Positions 12,001-24,103 of a stretch of DNA of 64,000 nt are shown here, one piece after another; position 1 is the stretch's first letter; every line of letters begins with the position of its first letter. Origin of the DNA: Nocardia flavorosea NBRC 108225 (GTDB lineage: Bacteria > Actinomycetota > Actinomycetes > Mycobacteriales > Mycobacteriaceae); assembly GCF_001613385.1 (NCBI RefSeq), contig NZ_BDCG01000002.1, forward strand, positions 62,001-126,000. The letters run 5' to 3'. The position numbers and the translations under genes are program-made. The notes under the pieces are model-generated. The model was given only the letters and a program-made list of their open reading frames with translations. It did no database searches and had not been told where the DNA came from.

Positions 12001-15000
12001 AGGTGGTGGTCGGTGATCAGCAGCCGGTATTCGGTGATGCCGGTGCGCAGCAGGTGGAAGCGCAGCAGCGGCGGGCGCGCGGGATCGAACGGTGCCGCGG
12101 CTTCGGTGGTGAGGCGGCGGAGTTCGCGGTCGCGGGCTGCGGGGTCGTGATCGGTGAGGTCGGTTTCGCGCCAGTCGGCCCGGACGTTCTGCAGGACGAT
12201 CTGGCGGGGGCCGTCGGCTGTTTCGACGAAGGCGGTGCGCAGGCTGTCGTGCCGGTCGATCAGCGTTTGCGCGGCCTGGCGCATCCGCTGCGGGTCCACG
12301 TCACCGGCGAGGGTCAGTGTCGCCTGCACGATGTAGCTGTCGTCGCCGTCGCGGTCGTAGAGGGTGTGGAACAGCAGCCCGGTTTGCAGCGCGGTCAGCG
12401 GCCACACATCCGTCATCGCCGGGAATTCCCGCGACCATTCGTCGATATCGTCCTGCGACACCGTGACCAGCGGGAAATCGGACGGTGTGTGACCGCCGGC
12501 GGGTTCGGTGTGCAGATGCGCGGCCAGGCCGTGCAGGGCCCGCACCCACAGATCGGCGAGTTCGGCTATCGCGTCTGCATCCACGATGTTGCGGGCGAAC
12601 TCCCAGGTGGCGTCGAGTTCGAGGCCGTCGGGGCCGGGTTCGGCGATCGCGTTCACATCCAGTACCGCGGGCAGCGCCATCCGCGGATCGGTGGTCGCGG
12701 TCAGCGAGGTGAATTCGGTGGTGGGTGTCCACGCCCCCGAGTGGTCGCGGACACCCACCCGCCCCAGATAGTTGAAACTGATCTGGGGTTCCGGCGCGCT
12801 CCCGAGTTCGGCGCTGCCCACGGGATCGAGGTAACGCAGCATCCCGTAGCCGATCCCGTTGTCCGGGACCGTGCGCAGTTGTTCCTTCACCTGTTTGATC
12901 GCCGACCCCGCGGCGGGGCCGCCGGCGAAGGCGTCGTCGAGGTCGACGCCGGACATTTCGAGCCGGACCGGGAACCGGGTGGTGAACCAGCCGGCGGTGG
13001 CGCTGAGGTCCGCGCCCGGCACCGCCTGCTCTTCCCGGCCGTGACCCTCCAGGGAGATCAGTTCCGTACCGGCGGGGTCGCCGCGGCGGGCCCGCCATTG
13101 CGCCAAAGCCAGTGCGAGCGCCGCCAGCAGTGGGTCGTTGGCGCTGCCGTGGAAGCGGGCCGGGAGGGTGGTGAGCACTGCGTCGGTGATATCGGCCGGG
13201 ATACGCAACCGGATCCGGCCGGCGGTGGCCATGACATCGCGTTCGGGGTCCAGTGGCCGTGTTCCGAGCAGCCGTTCACCGCCGGCGAGTACCTCTGTCC
13301 AGCGTGCCAGTTCTGTGGCGCGCCGCGCGGAGACCTGTTCGGTCAGGCCGTGCACCCAGCGCCGCACCGAGGTGGTGCCCGCGCCGGGCTGCGGGTCCTC
13401 GCCCGTAGACACCTGCAGCCAGATGTGGGCGAGGTCGGCGAGCAGGATCCGCCATGACACCGCGTCGACGGCGAGATGGTGGATTACCAGCCACAGCAGG
13501 TCCGGGCCCGTGCCGGTGCCGTCCTGCATGCGGACGGCCTGCATCAGCACACCGGCGGCGGGGTCGAGTCGGTCCGCGGCCGCCTGCAGGTGCCGGTCGA
13601 TTTCGGCGGCGTCGCGGTCGCGCAGTGTGCGGTCGGTGAGGACGGTGGCGGCGTCGACGGATCCGGGGGCCGGAACGTCGAGGCGGTGTTCACCGGCGGC
13701 GGTGACGCGCAAGGTCGCGCGCAGCATGTCGTGGCGGTCCAGCAGGGTGTCCAGGGCGCGCGCGAGATGGGCGGGGTCGAGGCGGTCGGGTAGTTCGACG
13801 AGGGTCGCTTGGGCGAAGCGGTCGTAGTGGCCGCGGTCGAGCATGGCGTGCACGATCGGCGACAGCGGGACCGGGCCGGTGCTGCCGCCGGGTAGTTCCC
13901 GCAACTGTGGTGCTCCACCGGCTTCGGTGGCCATGGCGGCCAGGGCCGCGACGGTTTTGTGCTCGAACACGTCCTGGGTGGAGAATCCCAGACCCACGGC
14001 TTTGGCGCGCGACACCAGCTGGATCGACAGGATGCTGTCGCCGCCGAGGGCGAAGAAACTGTCGTCGGCGCCGACCTGCGGGACACCGAGGACCTCGGTG
14101 AACAGGCCGGCCATCAGGATTTCGCGGGCGGTTTCCGGGGCACGCCCGGCGGGGGCCGCCCCGAATTCCGGTTCCGGGAGCGCGGCGCGATCCAGTTTGC
14201 CGAATGCGTTCACCGGCAGCCGGTCCAGTGGCACGATCACCGCCGGCACCATATGCGGTGGCAGGGATTCGCGGGCGAACCGTTGCAGCTGCTCCGGGTC
14301 GGCGCGGTGGTCGTCGACGGGGACGACGTAGGAGGCAAGGACGGTGGCGCCGGCATTGTTGTGCACCGGGACGGTGACCGACAGGTCGACGTCCGGATGG
14401 GCGGTAAGGGCGGTATCGATTTCGGCGGGTTCGATCCGGTAGCCGCGGATTTTCACCTGGAAATCGCTGCGGCCCAGCAGTTCCAGCGAAACCCGCGAGT
14501 CCTCGACGGTCCAGCGGGCGAGGTCGCCGGTGCGGTACATGCGCTGCCCCGGGCCGCCGTAGGGGTCGGCGACGAAACGGGCCGCGGTATCGGGGAACCG
14601 CCGGTTGTAGCCGCGGGCCAGGCCGGGCCCGGCCAGATACAGTTCCCCGGCCGTGCCGACCGGCACCGGTTGCAGTGCGCGGTCCAGCACCATCGCCGCT
14701 ACACCGCGGACCGGGCCGCCGGCGGTGAGGTCCCGGCCGGGCCGGATCCGGGCGCTCGCGGCGGTCACCGTGGTTTCGGTGGGCCCGTATTCGTTGAACA
14801 TCGCGCAGTGCCGCGACCACCGTTCGATCACATGCGGCGGGCATACGTCACCCCCGACCACCACCACCCGCAGGTCGGTGAGCGGATGGGGGTCCACGGT
14901 CGCCAGCATCGCCGGTGTCAACGTCAGATGGGTGATGCGCTGTTCGGCCAGCAGCGCGGTGAGCCGGTCGCCGCCGATCACCTCCGGCGGCACCACCACC

Positions 15001-17159
15001 AGTGTGGCGCCGCCCGCGAAACAGGTGAGGAACTGTTCGAAGGAGGCGTCGAAAGCTGGTGAAAGAGCATAGGACACCCGCGACCGCGAGTTCATATCGT
15101 AGATGTCGCTGCGGTCGGCGACGAGATTCGCGAGGCCGCGGTGGGTGACCTGCACACCTTTGGGCACACCGGTGGAACCGGAGGTGTAGGTGAGGTAGGC
15201 GAGGTCGCCGGTGTGCAGCGGGCGGGTGCGGTCGGCGTCGGTGACGGGGCCGGGATCGTTGTCCGCGTAGGCCTGCCGGGTGGCGGGGTCGTCGACGAGC
15301 AGTACAGGTGTGGCGTCCGGTAGCCGGTCGCGGAGCGCGTCGAGGGTGATCACCACCCGGGCGCCGCTGTCGGTGATCATGTGCTCGATACGTTTCGCCG
15401 GATAGTCCGGGTCGACCTGCACGATCGCGGCACCGCATTTCGCGACCGCCCATGCCGCGACGATCGTCTCGGCGGAGCGGCGCAGCACGATCGCCACCGC
15501 CGTCCCCGGCCCGCAGCTGCGGCCGATCAGGTACCGCGCGAGCTGCGAGGAGCGGGTGTCGAGGTCGTGGTAGGTGAGCGTGGTGGTGGTGGCGGCGATC
15601 GCGGTCGCGGCGGGGTCGCGGCGGGCGCCTTCGGTGAGGATATCGGGCAGCAGCCGGTCGCCGGTGCTGTCCGGTCCGCGGACGGGCAGCAGCGCGGCGC
15701 GTTCCGCCGGTTCCAGCAGCGGCAGGGTGCTGACCGGGTGTTCCGGTCCGCCGGCCAGGAATTCGTGCAGGAACATCAGGAACCGGGTGTGGTGGGCGGC
15801 GAGTTCGTCGCTGCTGTAGGCGCCCGGGTTGCCCTGGAAATCGATCTGGGTGCTGTCGCGGCCCGCGCCTGGATAGATGTTGACGAAGAGGTCGGCGGTG
15901 GGGCCCGAGGTCAGCACATGTAACCGGCCGGTGGTGGTGCCGAGCACGATCTCGTTGTCCACCATCATGAGGTTGACCGCCGGGCCGAACGACGCGGTTT
16001 CGTCGCGGGCGATCCCCATATCGTGGAAGATGTCTTCCTGCCGGTATCGCTGGCGTCGCAGGGCGCTGGTGAGCTCGCCCTGTACGGCGTCGATCACCGC
16101 GCCGGTGCCGCGGCCGGCGACGGGGACCCGCAACGGGACCACGTTGGCGACCATTCCGCCGGACCGGCGCAGCACCGCGGAGTGCCGGCCCGACACCGGC
16201 AGGCTCAGCAACACTTCGTCGCTTCCGGTCATCCGGGCGAGATAGGCGGCGAACGCGGCGACGATCACGGGGGTGACGCTGGTCCCGCGGTCGGTGACGA
16301 CCCGGTCCAGCAGCTGGGCGGTGTCGTCCGGGAGGGTGGCGCTGACCAGGGCCGGGTGAATGGTGGGTTTGCCGACGCGGCCTGCGAGGCTGACGACGGG
16401 TGGGGCGCCGTCCAAGTGTTCGGTCCAATAGTTGCGGTCGTTGTCGAATCGTGTCGACCCCCGGTAGGACAGGTCCTGGTCCACGATTTCACCGAGGTCC
16501 TTCGCCGTGGACTCCGGGGCCTGCTCCCCCGTCACCCAGGCGTTGTACAGTTCGGTGATCCGCTGCAGCATCGTCACCGCGGCGAAACCGTCGAGGACGA
16601 TATGGTGGGCGCGCTGATACCACAGGTAGTGGTCCGAACCGACCTGGAAGACAACACATTTCATGAGTCGGTCGCTGTGGAGGTCCAGTGGGGCGGAATA
16701 GTCGCGGACCATCAGGTCGTGTGCGGCGGCCACCGGATCGTCGTGTCCGCGCAGATCCAGCACCGACACCGGTGAGGGCAGTCCTTCGTCGACGATCTGG
16801 AACGGTTCGCCGTCCTCCTCGACCAGTCGCACATAGGCGGAACCGAACTCGCGCCCGACGGTCTCACAGGCCGCGACCAGTACATCGACGTCGACCGGGC
16901 CGGTGATCTCGACATACTGCGCCACCGAAATCGGGGACGAGCCCGCCAGATGCTGGGCGAACCAGATCCCGCGCTGTGCCGCCGACAGACGCAACGGGTG
17001 GCCGGGCCGCGGGCTCGGCGAGACGCCGTTGTGGCTGCCGTTGCCGTTGTGCGGGTGTCCGCCGTTACCGGGAACCGGGCCGGGGAACTCTGCTGCGCCG
17101 CCCGGCGCGGAACCCGGCTCTTTCCGGCTGCTGTCGAGGTTGCGCTCGGACTGGGTCAC
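1..17159 (-). CDS. Multimodular non-ribosomal peptide synthetase (3' end beyond window)
   Basis: This is a megasynthase that builds a peptide on carrier domains. The frame runs unbroken for 5719 codons from the GTG at 17159 (GGAGG 4 nt upstream) to the left edge. Domain landmarks in order: C1 HHIVLDG near residue 185; A1 TSGSTG near 657; T1 GGDSI Ser near 1042; epimerase [13 protein letters not shown] near 1226; C2 HHLVLDG near 1716; A2 near 2180; T2 GGDSI near 2566; C3 HHIILDG near 2770; A3 near 3238; T3 GGDSL near 3619; C4 HHIAGDG near 3800; A4 near 4293; T4 GGNSL near 4680; C5 HHICGDG near 4862; A5 near 5335; T5 cut at the edge. The first residue should be D because of the E domain. The leading C domain implies an acyl starter or a donor protein. 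By-eye specificity residues are DAETVGEVT, DASIAVHIW, DAFVAALIW, DALFMGLMV and DVWSLGLLH. Only the last (Ser/Thr-like) suggests a substrate, and weakly. No MbtH, thioesterase or exporter gene lies in this window. Confidence 0.95.
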   Translation of the reverse strand, partial: MTQSERNLDSSRKEPGSAPGGAAEFPGPVPGNGGHPHNGNGSHNGVSPSPRPGHPLRLSAAQRGIWFAQHLAGSSPISVAQYVEITGPVDVDVLVAACETVGREFGSAYVRLVEEDGEPFQIVDEGLPSPVSVLDLRGHDDPVAAAHDLMVRDYSAPLDLHSDRLMKCVVFQVGSDHYLWYQRAHHIVLDGFAAVTMLQRITELYNAWVTGEQAPESTAKDLGEIVDQDLSYRGSTRFDNDRNYWTEHLDGAPPVVSLAGRVGKPTIHPALVSATLPDDTAQLLDRVVTDRGTSVTPVIVAAFAAYLARMTGSDEVLLSLPVSGRHSAVLRRSGGMVANVVPLRVPVAGRGTGAVIDAVQGELTSALRRQRYRQEDIFHDMGIARDETASFGPAVNLMMVDNEIVLGTTTGRLHVLTSGPTADLFVNIYPGAGRDSTQIDFQGNPGAYSSDELAAHHTRFLMFLHEFLAGGPEHPVSTLPLLEPAERAALLPVRGPDSTGDRLLPDILTEGARRDPAATAIAATTTTLTYHDLDTRSSQLARYLIGRSCGPGTAVAIVLRRSAETIVAAWAVAKCGAAIVQVDPDYPAKRIEHMITDSGARVVITLDALRDRLPDATPVLLVDDPATRQAYADNDPGPVTDADRTRPLHTGDLAYLTYTSGSTGVPKGVQVTHRGLANLVADRSDIYDMNSRSRVSYALSPAFDASFEQFLTCFAGGATLVVVPPEVIGGDRLTALLAEQRITHLTLTPAMLATVDPHPLTDLRVVVVGGDVCPPHVIERWSRHCAMFNEYGPTETTVTAASARIRPGRDLTAGGPVRGVAAMVLDRALQPVPVGTAGELYLAGPGLARGYNRRFPDTAARFVADPYGGPGQRMYRTGDLARWTVEDSRVSLELLGRSDFQVKIRGYRIEPAEIDTALTAHPDVDLSVTVPVHNNAGATVLASYVVPVDDHRADPEQLQRFARESLPPHMVPAVIVPLDRLPVNAFGKLDRAALPEPEFGAAPAGRAPETAREILMAGLFTEVLGVPQVGADDSFFALGGDSILSIQLVSRAKAVGLGFSTQDVFEHKTVAALAAMATEAGGAPQLRELPGGSTGPVPLSPIVHAMLDRGHYDRFAQATLVELPDRLDPAHLARALDTLLDRHDMLRATLRVTAAGEHRLDVPAPGSVDAATVLTDRTLRDRDAAEIDRHLQAAADRLDPAAGVLMQAVRMQDGTGTGPDLLWLVIHHLAVDAVSWRILLADLAHIWLQVSTGEDPQPGAGTTSVRRWVHGLTEQVSARRATELARWTEVLAGGERLLGTRPLDPERDVMATAGRIRLRIPADITDAVLTTLPARFHGSANDPLLAALALALAQWRARRGDPAGTELISLEGHGREEQAVPGADLSATAGWFTTRFPVRLEMSGVDLDDAFAGGPAAGSAIKQVKEQLRTVPDNGIGYGMLRYLDPVGSAELGSAPEPQISFNYLGRVGVRDHSGAWTPTTEFTSLTATTDPRMALPAVLDVNAIAEPGPDGLELDATWEFARNIVDADAIAELADLWVRALHGLAAHLHTEPAGGHTPSDFPLVTVSQDDIDEWSREFPAMTDVWPLTALQTGLLFHTLYDRDGDDSYIVQATLTLAGDVDPQRMRQAAQTLIDRHDSLRTAFVETADGPRQIVLQNVRADWRETDLTDHDPAARDRELRRLTTEAAAPFDPARPPLLRFHLLRTGITEYRLLITDHHLVLDGWSMPLLIHQLLVLYTNGGEAADLAAPRSFRDYLQWLHTQDNDAATTAWQRMLAGVDNPTRVTGRPDRTGSAAAGEVGLELDTATATAVLDLARSHGVTAGTTVQVAWAMLLTALTGRSDVVFGNTVSHRPPQLLGVEHMVGLFINTLPVRVRFDPRETVADLLIRVQSEQAAMLEHRHIGLAELQHATGIADMFDTVTVLESYPLDREGLARDLDAAGLQLIDLDAQDATPYPLSLQVTPPRPTGTYTITLRYATDRFDTEQATALLARFEQILTQLVTDPATRTAAVTPGYDPATHAPSPATGAPAVPETTLHDILTATAHRYPDAAAVRSGDTTLTYRALQQRADDLAALLTERGARPETFVALALPRSTDLVVAIWAVAKTGAAFIPLDPANPGERIAAMLADTGTGLGITTAPVAAHLPGTVDWLTPGNTPHSRPPAPTRVATPENTAYLIFTSGSTGTPKAVQVTHRGLADLVAAHTEAFAPDSTSTVLQVASPGFDASVSELLLAHGNGACLLIAPPDVYGGTDLTELLHTGHVTHAIITPSVLNTLDPARLPDLTTVAVVGEATGADTVNRWAPGRRLLNHYGPTETTIWATGSAALHPGQPVTIGGPVHGVSAAVLDMWLRPVPAGVAGELYLGGPGLARGYFGRPATTAARFVADPCSAHGERLYRTGDSVRWIHGRTGLELEYLGRNDQQVKIHGLRIEPGEIDTQLTRHSAVASAATITRTGPTGEPILVSYVVPAPGATLDTTALHDHLDRTLAHYMNPAAIIELGEMPVTATGKIDRKALQHHEFTTPDVTGRAPATPEEHTMADLFAQVLRVDNVSADSNFFTLGGDSIVSMRLVALAKAAGLVLTPRDVFEGKTVAALAATARHDHPATDTGPAHRPLVTLDETEIDALRQRYPGLADIWPLSPMQAGIHFHSTFTGEDTGTTDNYTVQTTIAFTGNIDTDRLRRAAQALIDRHDILRAGFVETAAGPHQIVVEHTGTVFRDIDLTRGDPRTATEIAAADAAAGFDLSTPPLIRFTLLHLEPGVHRLLVTNHHIILDGWSMPLLMGELLDNYGTPERIGATEPAPSYRDYLTWLQHQNPAASKAVWAREYADVDSPTRVARGTSTASTAAEVNADLPADLYGALRDVAADTAVTVNTAVAAAWALNLRVLTGDTDIVFGSAVSGRPPELPDVDRALGMFLNTIPVRVRLDPAHTLRDLLTRIQDQHARMLDHHYIGLPEIQRAAGVTELFDTAIAFQSFPVDRPALQRLVESAGLRIGEINGVDATPFPLSLVVAPTHDGSPGLRITLRFLEDDVDNTRAHHILTRFVDILTRIARDPATRLGALALPDVPSPDHPDTAHHTPETLAAILTATAAATPAAVAARYGTTTLTYRELDEQSNRLARTLLRRGARPGRITALALPRSLAGVVALWAAAKAGTAFAPIDPNLPAGRIEYLLSDSAARLGITDTATAPTLPAGIDWLIIDDEPTHHSVAAESPEPVTDTERGTPLHPDRNAYVIYTSGSTGTPKGVQVGHRALTDVVAAQHRSLHVDEQSTVLQVASPSFDANLFELLMAHGSGARLVIAPPDVYGGRELADLIRREHITHAVITPSALSTVPADDLTGLRVLATAGEPVGRELVERWAPGRTMINLYGPSETTIWATAGELTAATPIGIGRPVGPVAAAVLDTWLRPVPQGVAGELYLFGPGLAEGYIDRPGLTAARFIACPFDTGGTRMYRTGDLVRRTPDGDLEFVGRNDFQVKVRGSRVELGEIDAVLSARPDITFATTLAHHDDGGPARLVSYVVPAPEVNVSADTLTTALADALPTYMVPAAIMILDDVPLTAHGKLDRDRLPEPEFTAREYRAPATWPEELVADTYAQVLDVPRVGADDDFFALGGDSLSASLVVARVGAALGVRVPVRALFEAPTVAALARHTTTLRSGDRIPLTARPHPEPVPLSLAQQRMWFLNRYEPDSAAYNIPVMLRLTGHLDTGALHDALTDVIARHEVLRTIYPETAGEPRQQILTDPAPALHTLPADADTLTDTVTAFVRTGFDVTTEVPLRIGLFDLGTGDYMLVLVVHHIAGDGQSMGPLARDVVTAYAARAGGHAPHWQPLPVQYADYALWQREVLGAADDPESLLSAQLRFWRDTLTDAPDRLDLPTDRPRPPVASLAGGRIPVALDADLHTKLLDLAHTRGSSLFMAVHAALAAVLARLSGSDDIVIGTPVAGRGEPGLDDLVGMFVNTLALRTPVHTGESFAEHLTRTRDTDLAAFEHADVPFERVVEELNPQRATDRHPLFQVMLAFQNLAGTDVELPGVTVTRADVDTGLSQFDLQLILADTYDDRGAAAGLSGTLTYAHDLFDDTTAHEFVTRLLRVLEAVTTDPAVAVGDIDWLDTSEHDDLLTRIGPRPTGPRPPALLPDIFADAVHADPTGIAVLSDDTEFTYHDLDTRSNQLARLLIRRGAGPEHPVLVATGRTAEAIVAWWAVVKTGAPYVPVDPRYPTGRIEQMVTDSHAHLGITLTAARPQLPGNVDWILLDSPDTHRQLHTESAEPLTDTDRLRPLRPGNTAYIVFTSGSTGRPKGVAVTHTGIADFVTAQRGGTPPDTGDRVLHFASPSFDASLLEILLAAGRAATLVIAPTGIYGGDELAEFLRTHRITHAFVTPAALASVDPTGLDDLRTVMSGGDEVPADLINRWAGTDRAGTREFRVLYGPTETTMVATATAPVHPGERPTIGTPLPGMQALVLDDRLRPTPVGVTGELYLAGPALARGYLHRAATNAARFTTCPYAEPGSRMYRTGDLVRWNTRGDLEFVGRNDFQVKVRGYRVELGEIDTALGARPDIAYAVTIPRRDGTGPVTLVSYVVPAPGADLSADTLTTALADTLPAYMVPAAIMVLDRIPLSPNGKLDRKALPEPVLQAKHFRAPASPVEEIVAGVFADVLGLDRAVGADDDFFELGGNSLVATRVAARIGAALDATVPVAMIFDAPTVTKLAARAESHADTGRVALTPQPRPPHIPLSYAQQRMWFLNRFEPDSAAYSIPIIIRLTGHLDTDALHHALTDVIDRHEVLRTYYPHTDGEPAQVVLPADHTAPPLHPTPVDDTGLPAALAGFVATAFDVTGEVPLRAHLYNTGPDTWVLAVVLHHICGDGSSLAPLARDMMTAYQARVNGRPPTWTPLPVQYADYTIWQHTVLGAEHDPDSLLRTQIDYWTTQLADLPPLLELPADRPRPAIQTYTGADIPLTVDAGLHAELDNVARTHNTTLFMVFHAALAATLGRLAATDDIAIGTPYAGRGEPELDDLVGMFVNTLVLRTHLTARMTFTELLDHVRSTDLAAFGHADVPFERLVQELNPVRSHAHHPLFQVMLAFQNQTGTEFELPGLTATAVEADTATSLFDLQITVSDTYDTTGAPTGITGGITYATDLFDPATVTAVADRLHRMLRAIAADPTRHVHDIELLDSAEEDAVLHRWNATAHPLDPDETLPALFARAAATHADRPAVESGTHTLTYAEFAARVNRLARWLITRGVGPDTLVALRMPRSLDQVTAMYAVHAAGGGYVPIDPTHPADRIDYMLTTAAPVVELTTLDGIDLTGYDDTPVTDTDRLRPLRPHNTAYVLFTSGSTGRPKGVAVPHNAVLNQLHWIIDTYRLTAADIVLQKTPATFDVSVWELFATLAVGARLVIARPDGHTDPAYLADTIDDRHITVTSFVPSMLAAFADAAPAQSLTSLRALLVGGEAFGADVVATARRAMPHTELHNLYGPTEFTLHATSHPVTGTDDGSVPMGTPVWNVRAHILDTHLRPVPPGVAGDLYLTGNQIARGYHARPGLTAERFVPDPFTDGERMYRTGDRARRLRTGELEYLGRTDFQVKLRGLRIELGEIEAVLAEHPTVARAIAAVHTSGTGDRLIAYLVPATGAAVDTDAVLAHAATELPDYMVPTTVMVLDTVPFTASGKLDRNRLPEPVFAVGEFREPESWLEGEVARAYGHVLGVDRVGADDDFY

Positions 17160-17665
17160 CTGACCTCCATGAATTTCGTCGTTTCGAGGGCCGGTCGACA
17201 CGTCCAGACCGCCCCCGCACCGCAAGAAACGTCGATCACTCCGGAAAAGCGGGAGTGAATTATCGAAATGGCACCGAATGCCGCCGGTGCGGAATTGGTT
17301 CGCGATTTATGCGGCATTCGGCAATGGCCGGACAATTTGTGGTCAACCCGTGATGAATCATCTTCGAGTATTGAGACCTGACGGTTATCGGTTTCGTGTA
17401 ACGGGCCGTCGAAAATTATCGGCGGCCGGGGCGCGAGTCGTCGCGCACGAGACCGGACGGTCATCGGTGCGGGCGGCTTCGAATCCCGGGGCGAGCCGTT
17501 TCCGGCGTACCCGATGATTCCGGGGTGGACTCCCGGCCGGCCTGGTGCGCGTCGGTGGCGCACTCGGGCGACCCCTACCCGGCGGGCAGTGGGTACGCAG
17601 GTCACAGCGGTGTCTCGACCCCGAGTGGGGCGCGGCGAGCAGGAAGCGGACCGTAGTGGAATTCA

Positions 17666-17821
17666 TTGGTTGCACTGGATCGCCTTCTCGGAAGTGGCGT
17701 GCCTATGTACCAGTTTGTTCCAGCAGAATTCGGCGACCGCACTGTCGTCGAATTCGCGCTATGGATTCCCCGCAACCCCGACAATTGGAGGATTCATCGG
17801 TTTCGCCCGACCGGTCGGTGA
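17666..17821 (+). CDS. Possible small ORF, 51 aa, unrecognised
   Basis: This frame begins after a stop at 17654. It can start at TTG 17666, GTG 17699 or ATG 17705. The last is preceded by GGAAGTGG at a somewhat long distance. The product has a protein-like composition with alternating hydrophobic and charged residues: it contains MYQFVPAEFGD, then TVVEFALWIPRN, and ends in a basic tail. I do not recognise a family. It could be a remnant of a decayed gene in the NRPS-furA gap. The lack of a convincing ribosome site at the longest start and the short length keep confidence low. Confidence 0.2.
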   Translation: MVALDRLLGSGVPMYQFVPAEFGDRTVVEFALWIPRNPDNWRIHRFRPTGR

Positions 17822-17912
17822 CGATATCCGGTCCGGCAGTCGCCGGAGCGCACTTGCGTTCTGACGACCAGCTTGAGAAGGCAATGATAAGCAAGTTTCG
17901 AGGAGGGGCGCA

Positions 17913-18044
17913 ATGGGTATTTATTTTCTGTGCTCTGTGCGGGGCGAGAGGGTGCGCGGCCTCGTGGGTACAGGACGGGGTGGCGCGTTTACCACCTCAG
18001 CGCCATCGCGCGGCGGCTGCGGAACAGGTGATTACGCCGGGTGA
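17913..18044 (+). CDS. Possible small peptide gene, 43 aa
   Basis: An ATG follows the near-perfect ribosome site GAGGAGG with a 6-nt spacer. The 43-residue product starts MGIYFLCSV, has a central Arg/Gly-rich stretch, and ends in a Gly/Ser/Thr-rich tail with a second Cys (SRGGCGTGDYAG). It lies upstream of and in the same orientation as furA, about 250 nt away. I do not recognise it. It could be a leader peptide, a small regulatory or precursor peptide, or chance. The ribosome site is the only strong evidence. Confidence 0.28.
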   Translation: MGIYFLCSVRGERVRGLVGTGRGGAFTTSAPSRGGCGTGDYAG

Positions 18045-18240
18045 TCTCGGAAACGTGACAGGAAGGCCGGCCGGTGGCTGCGACGGTGGTGACCGCGGGC
18101 GCGGCGAGATCGGCCGGTGTGGCGATTGTCCTGCGGCAGATCGGGAGACGCATTATCGTCCACCTCCTGAGCGGGCGGACTCCCCCGCGTGCCGTCGGTG
18201 TAGCGCGCAGGGTACCCGCCGGACGGCGATTCCGGGGCCT

Positions 18241-18282
18241 TTTCTGGATAGATACTGATACTTGATTGACTCCAGAAAAGCG
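18241..18282 (+). promoter_or_regulatory. furA promoter/FurA-box region
   Basis: An AT-rich stretch just before furA contains TTGATTGACTCCAGAAAAG. This resembles the CTTGACT...CCAGAAAAG element at furA promoters of mycobacteria and related genera, to which FurA binds (from memory of that family). The region is also bounded by an inverted repeat, TTTTCTGG (18241-18248) and CCAGAAAA (18273-18280). Autoregulation of furA-katG by FurA is the expected outcome. Confidence 0.6.
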
Positions 18283-18296
18283 GTAAGCTTGCTGCC

Positions 18297-20940
<2,644 letters not shown>

Positions 20941-20965
20941 TCGGTATCGCCGGGTAACCGTGGGC

Positions 20966-21001
20966 AGTGCCCCCGGGTGTCTTCGGATACCCGGGGGCAC
21001 T
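20966..21001. terminator. Hairpin terminator between katG and the convergent reductase gene
   Basis: A perfect 13-bp inverted repeat (AGTGCCCCCGGGT / ACCCGGGGGCACT) with a 10-nt loop sits 26 nt after the katG stop. It lies 8 nt before the end of the convergent gene, so it can serve both strands. There is no clear T-tract, as is common in high-GC actinomycetes. Confidence 0.75.
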
Positions 21002-21008
21002 CTGCTGT

Positions 21009-21653
21009 TCAGCGGCGCCAGAACAAGTGGTGCACGACTCCGCTCGGGCTGGGCACCTTCTCGAGATGGAACCGGTCCAGCAGATCCTCGGGACGCTCCC
21101 ACAGCCGCTCGCCGCCACCGAGTTCGTTCGGGGTGACGACGATGTGCAGGGTGTCGATCAGATCGGCGGCCAGGAATTCGCGGACCGTCGCCACGCCCCC
21201 GCCGATCCGCACATCTTTGCCGTCCGCGGCGGCGAATGCCTGTTCCAAGGCATTTTCCGGAGTGGCGTCGAGAAAGTGGAAGGTCGTATCGCTCAGAGTG
21301 AACGATGGGCGCGGATGGTGGGTCAGAACGAACACGGGGGTGTGGAACGGCGGCTCGTCACCCCACCATCCCTCCCATTCGTGGTCTTCCCACGGCCCGC
21401 GTTGGGGACCGAACTTGTTGCGTCCCATGATCTCGGCGCCGATATTGCGGGCGAAATCGCGCGTGAAGTAGTCGTCGAGGCCGCGGGTACCGCCGGGATC
21501 GGTGCGGTTGGGCCAGCTGGCGGTGGCGCCGGCCCACGCCATCATGGTCGCCGGATCCGCGTGCCCGAACGGCCGGTCCAGGCTCTGGCCGGTACCGGCT
21601 CCGTAGCCGTCGGCGGAGACGGTGAAATTCTGTACGCGCACGAGCGGGCTCAT
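21009..21653 (-). CDS. Dihydrofolate reductase family (RibD C-terminal-like) protein
   Basis: A 214-aa protein of the RibD_C/DHFR-fold group, which usually carries NADPH-dependent reductase activity of unknown substrate. Family features are the opening strand VQNFTVSADGYGAG, a GxxxFG-type region around IMGRNKFGP, HHPRPSF, and the nucleotide-binding IGGGVATVREFLAADLIDTL segment near residues 150-170. The C-terminal FHLEKV...VVHHLFWRR strand is also typical. The gene is convergent with katG. The truncated HxlR-type regulator beside it, divergently oriented, fits the frequent pairing of such reductases with HxlR regulators. Confidence 0.85.
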   Translation of the reverse strand: MSPLVRVQNFTVSADGYGAGTGQSLDRPFGHADPATMMAWAGATASWPNRTDPGGTRGLDDYFTRDFARNIGAEIMGRNKFGPQRGPWEDHEWEGWWGDEPPFHTPVFVLTHHPRPSFTLSDTTFHFLDATPENALEQAFAAADGKDVRIGGGVATVREFLAADLIDTLHIVVTPNELGGGERLWERPEDLLDRFHLEKVPSPSGVVHHLFWRR

Positions 21654-21681
21654 CCTGGACTCCTTCTGATCTCAATGTGCA

Positions 21682-21960
21682 ACCAGTGTCGAATACCACC
21701 TCACCGAAGCCGCCATCCAGCTCGTTCCCCTGATCACCGAACTCGGCGCCTGGGGCGCCCGCTGGCTACCGACCACACCAGAGCCGGCCATCCGCGCTCG
21801 CCTGCTCGCCGACGGCGGACCCGAACTCGGGCAACCTTTCATGAACGAACTCCGTGACGCCCACCTGCACCGGCGACCGGCACCCGAGAACGGTGTGCTG
21901 GCCGAACTGACCGCCGCCTATCAGGAGATCGCCCGGGCTTCCGAAAATCGGGACCAATGA
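21682..21960 (+). pseudogene. HxlR-family regulator remnant (C-terminal half)
   Basis: The frame encodes VEYHLTEAAIQLVPLITELG followed by AWGARW, which is the characteristic end of the HxlR winged helix, and then a helical tail ending ASENRDQ. The frame is closed by a stop at 21667 and has no plausible start, so the N-terminal half with the recognition helix is missing. It sits directly upstream of, and divergent from, the RibD-like reductase that it probably once controlled. It is most likely dead. A rare non-AUG start further upstream cannot rescue it because of the stop. Confidence 0.7.
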
Positions 21961-22026
21961 GCCACCATCTGCGGCCGGCATTCCACCGCAGGTGTCATGT
22001 CTGCCGCCCACCTTAAGATGCGCCCC

Positions 22027-22518
22027 ATGAAATACACCGACTCCATCGAGATCGCACTGCCGCGGCAGAAGGTGGTCCAGCTGCTCGCCAACCCGGCACA
22101 CCTGCCGAAATGGCTGCGAGGCGTGGTATCGCACGAACCCTTGACCGGGGAGCACGGGCAACTCGGCACCACATCGCGAATCGTGATGCAGTCGGGTGGG
22201 CGAACGATGGAGTGCACAGAGACCATCACACGCCGGGAACCGGCAGACCTTCGCGAGGTCCCGGACACGGCTGTCGTTCACTCCGACCGCGAAATCGCCG
22301 GCGAGGGCATGTGGAGCGCCGTACGCGACCGGCTGACCGAAACCGGCCCGGAAACGACTCTGTGGGAGTGCGAGAACGAATACCGGTTCGACGGCTTCCT
22401 GATGAAGCTGATGGGGCTGCTGATGCCCGGCGCCTTCCGCAAACAGTCCCGACAGCATATGCAGGACTTCAAAGCGTTCGCCGAGCAGGGAAAAGACGTC
22501 CGCGAAACGGCGGACTGA
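22027..22518 (+). CDS. SRPBCC-fold protein (polyketide cyclase/START-like)
   Basis: A 163-aa protein of the helix-grip SRPBCC superfamily, with a hydrophobic cavity and usually an unknown ligand. The pattern is a first strand (MKYTDSIEIALPRQKVVQLL), the LPKWLRGV segment typical of the family around residue 30, central strands with GTTSRIV and ECTETITRR, and a long C-terminal helix (FRKQSRQHMQDFKAFAEQG). I prefer ATG 22027 because family members begin right before the first strand. ATG 21997 and 22018 are in frame alternatives and none has a strong ribosome site. Function is not predictable from the neighbours. Confidence 0.8.
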   Translation: MKYTDSIEIALPRQKVVQLLANPAHLPKWLRGVVSHEPLTGEHGQLGTTSRIVMQSGGRTMECTETITRREPADLREVPDTAVVHSDREIAGEGMWSAVRDRLTETGPETTLWECENEYRFDGFLMKLMGLLMPGAFRKQSRQHMQDFKAFAEQGKDVRETAD

Positions 22519-22620
22519 TCAGAGACCCCGCACGCGGCGTGGCCCTCGGCGCCCCGGCGTTCCCTTCCGTGTGCCCGCACCCCCGGTTCGCCCGCGTTCC
22601 GGCGAGTAGTTTTCACAGCT

Positions 22621-23502
22621 ATGAGCACCACCCTTTCCGCATACGCCCGGCAGGCCTGGAGCCTGCTCGAACCGCTGCACGCGGTCACCTACTTCTCACC
22701 CGAACCACTCCAGGCGCTGAAAACCGCCGGATACCGCGGATTCTGGATGGGATACTTCGCCGGCCGCGCCGCGCCACTCGGGCCGGTAGGGCCGGAAACC
22801 GTGCACGCCCTCTTCTACAACTTCACCTACGACCGGATCGCGAAAGCCCTCCCGTCGGCCTGGGAATTCGCCGCCCCGCCCGCCGCGCTCACCGCCCGCG
22901 AACACGGTGCCACCGCGGCCCTGCGCCGCCAGCTCGGCGAACTCGCCGACAGCCCCGACCTGGCCACCGCCGCCGACTTCGCCTGCCGCGCGGCCACCGC
23001 GGCACCACTGGAAGGCCGGGCACTGTTCGCCGCCAACCGGGCACTCCCCGAACCCACCGATCCCGTCGCGCGCCTGTGGTACGCCGCGACCCTCCTGCGT
23101 GAACACCGCGGCGACGGACATATCGCCGCCCTCGTCGCCGCCGGAGTCGGCGGCCGGGAGTCGCATGTGCTGCAAGCACTGGCCAACGGCACCGACCGCG
23201 GCATATACACCGTCTCCCGCGACTACGACGACCAGGAATGGACCGGATGCCTCGACGGTCTCCGCGACCGAGGCTGGGCCGGTGACAGCACCCTCACCGA
23301 CACCGGAACCGAGGTGAAAGCCGGTATCGAAACACAGACCGACGCGGCCGCAGCATCCGCATACACCGCCCTGACCACCGAGGAACGCGACGAACTGTTA
23401 CGTGTCCTGCGACCCCTGACGAACGCGGTGATCGCGGCCGGGGAGATCCCGCGCGTCACCCCCATCGGGCTCGACCTCGGGGAGATCGCTGCCCCGAGGT
23501 GA
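22621..23502 (+). CDS. SCO6745 family protein (SalK/MarR-like)
   Basis: A 293-aa actinobacterial protein resembling the SCO6745/SalK group, widespread in Streptomyces and Nocardia. Hallmarks are an N-terminal helix ending in LEPLHAVTYFSPE, the GFWMGYFAGRAAPLG motif around residues 40-55, and FYNFTYDRIAKALP. A C-terminal part has DRGWAGDSTLTDTG followed by ERDELLRVLRPL, which looks like a wing-and-helix pair. Family members are usually annotated as helix-turn-helix proteins without a known target. The stop overlaps a possible GTG start of the next gene, so it may be co-transcribed with the OsmC-like gene. Confidence 0.8.
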   Translation: MSTTLSAYARQAWSLLEPLHAVTYFSPEPLQALKTAGYRGFWMGYFAGRAAPLGPVGPETVHALFYNFTYDRIAKALPSAWEFAAPPAALTAREHGATAALRRQLGELADSPDLATAADFACRAATAAPLEGRALFAANRALPEPTDPVARLWYAATLLREHRGDGHIAALVAAGVGGRESHVLQALANGTDRGIYTVSRDYDDQEWTGCLDGLRDRGWAGDSTLTDTGTEVKAGIETQTDAAAASAYTALTTEERDELLRVLRPLTNAVIAAGEIPRVTPIGLDLGEIAAPR

Positions 23503-23543
23503 TCGAGTCGACGAACCCGCCCCAGCCCGGCAGGATCGCGGAT

Positions 23544-24020
23544 ATGACGCGGACCCACCACTACGAATGCCGCACCGACTGGACCGGGGCGGGCACCACC
23601 GGAACCGTCGACTACCGCTCCTACGAACGGTCCTATGTGACACGGTCTCCGGGCCGACCCGATCTGCACGGCTCCGCCGACCCGGCGTTCCGCGGCGACG
23701 ACACCCGCTGGAACCCGGAACTGCTACTGGTCGCCGCGCTGAGCCAATGTCATCTGCTGTGGTACCTGCACCTGTGCGCCGTCAACGGGGTCACAGTGCT
23801 GGAATACCACGACGACGCGCACGCAACGATGGCGGAGACCGCCGACGGCGGCGGGCATTTCACCGGGGTGGAACTGCGGCCGGTGGTGACGGTCGCCGCC
23901 GCCGATATGGTCGACCGGGCCCGTGACCTGCACGGCGACGCCGCGGCGAAATGCTTCATCGCGGCCTCGGTGAACTTCCCGGTGAGCCACACCCCGCGAG
24001 TGGAAGTCGGCGGCGGCTGA
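23544..24020 (+). CDS. OsmC family peroxiredoxin-like protein
   Basis: A 158-aa OsmC/Ohr-fold protein. These reduce organic hydroperoxides with two Cys residues. The first Cys lies in the buried helix LLLVAALSQCHLLWYLHLC and the second in AAKCFIAASVNFPV, the correct positions for the family. I chose ATG 23544 (MTRTHHYEC). An in-frame GTG at 23499 would overlap the previous stop and add 15 residues without homology-like content. It lies 41 nt behind the SCO6745-family gene on the same strand. A peroxide-detoxifying role would be in keeping with nearby katG, but they are not in one operon. Confidence 0.85.
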   Translation: MTRTHHYECRTDWTGAGTTGTVDYRSYERSYVTRSPGRPDLHGSADPAFRGDDTRWNPELLLVAALSQCHLLWYLHLCAVNGVTVLEYHDDAHATMAETADGGGHFTGVELRPVVTVAAADMVDRARDLHGDAAAKCFIAASVNFPVSHTPRVEVGGG

Positions 24021-24103
24021 ACCGGGCTACCGGCGAGACCCGGGTCCGGGACGGTATGGAGCTCTCCCCGGCGCAGCTGCCGACCGGGCAGCCACTACGG
24101 CAT

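Larger units (their letters stand above)
17160..18240. other. Long gap between the NRPS start and the furA promoter
   Basis: About 1.1 kb of lower GC than its flanks, lying between divergent units (NRPS leftward, furA-katG rightward). It should hold the NRPS promoter. I looked for a TTAGGTTAGGCTAACC-like iron box that would mark a siderophore NRPS and did not see one. Several open frames cross the region but none has recognisable family features. Two short ones with some merit are listed separately. Most of this gap remains unexplained. Confidence 0.5.

Noticed and set aside
17160..17400. IdeR/DmdR-type iron box upstream of the NRPS.
   Set aside because: No TTAGGTTAGGCTAACC-like sequence was seen, so a siderophore role is not supported.
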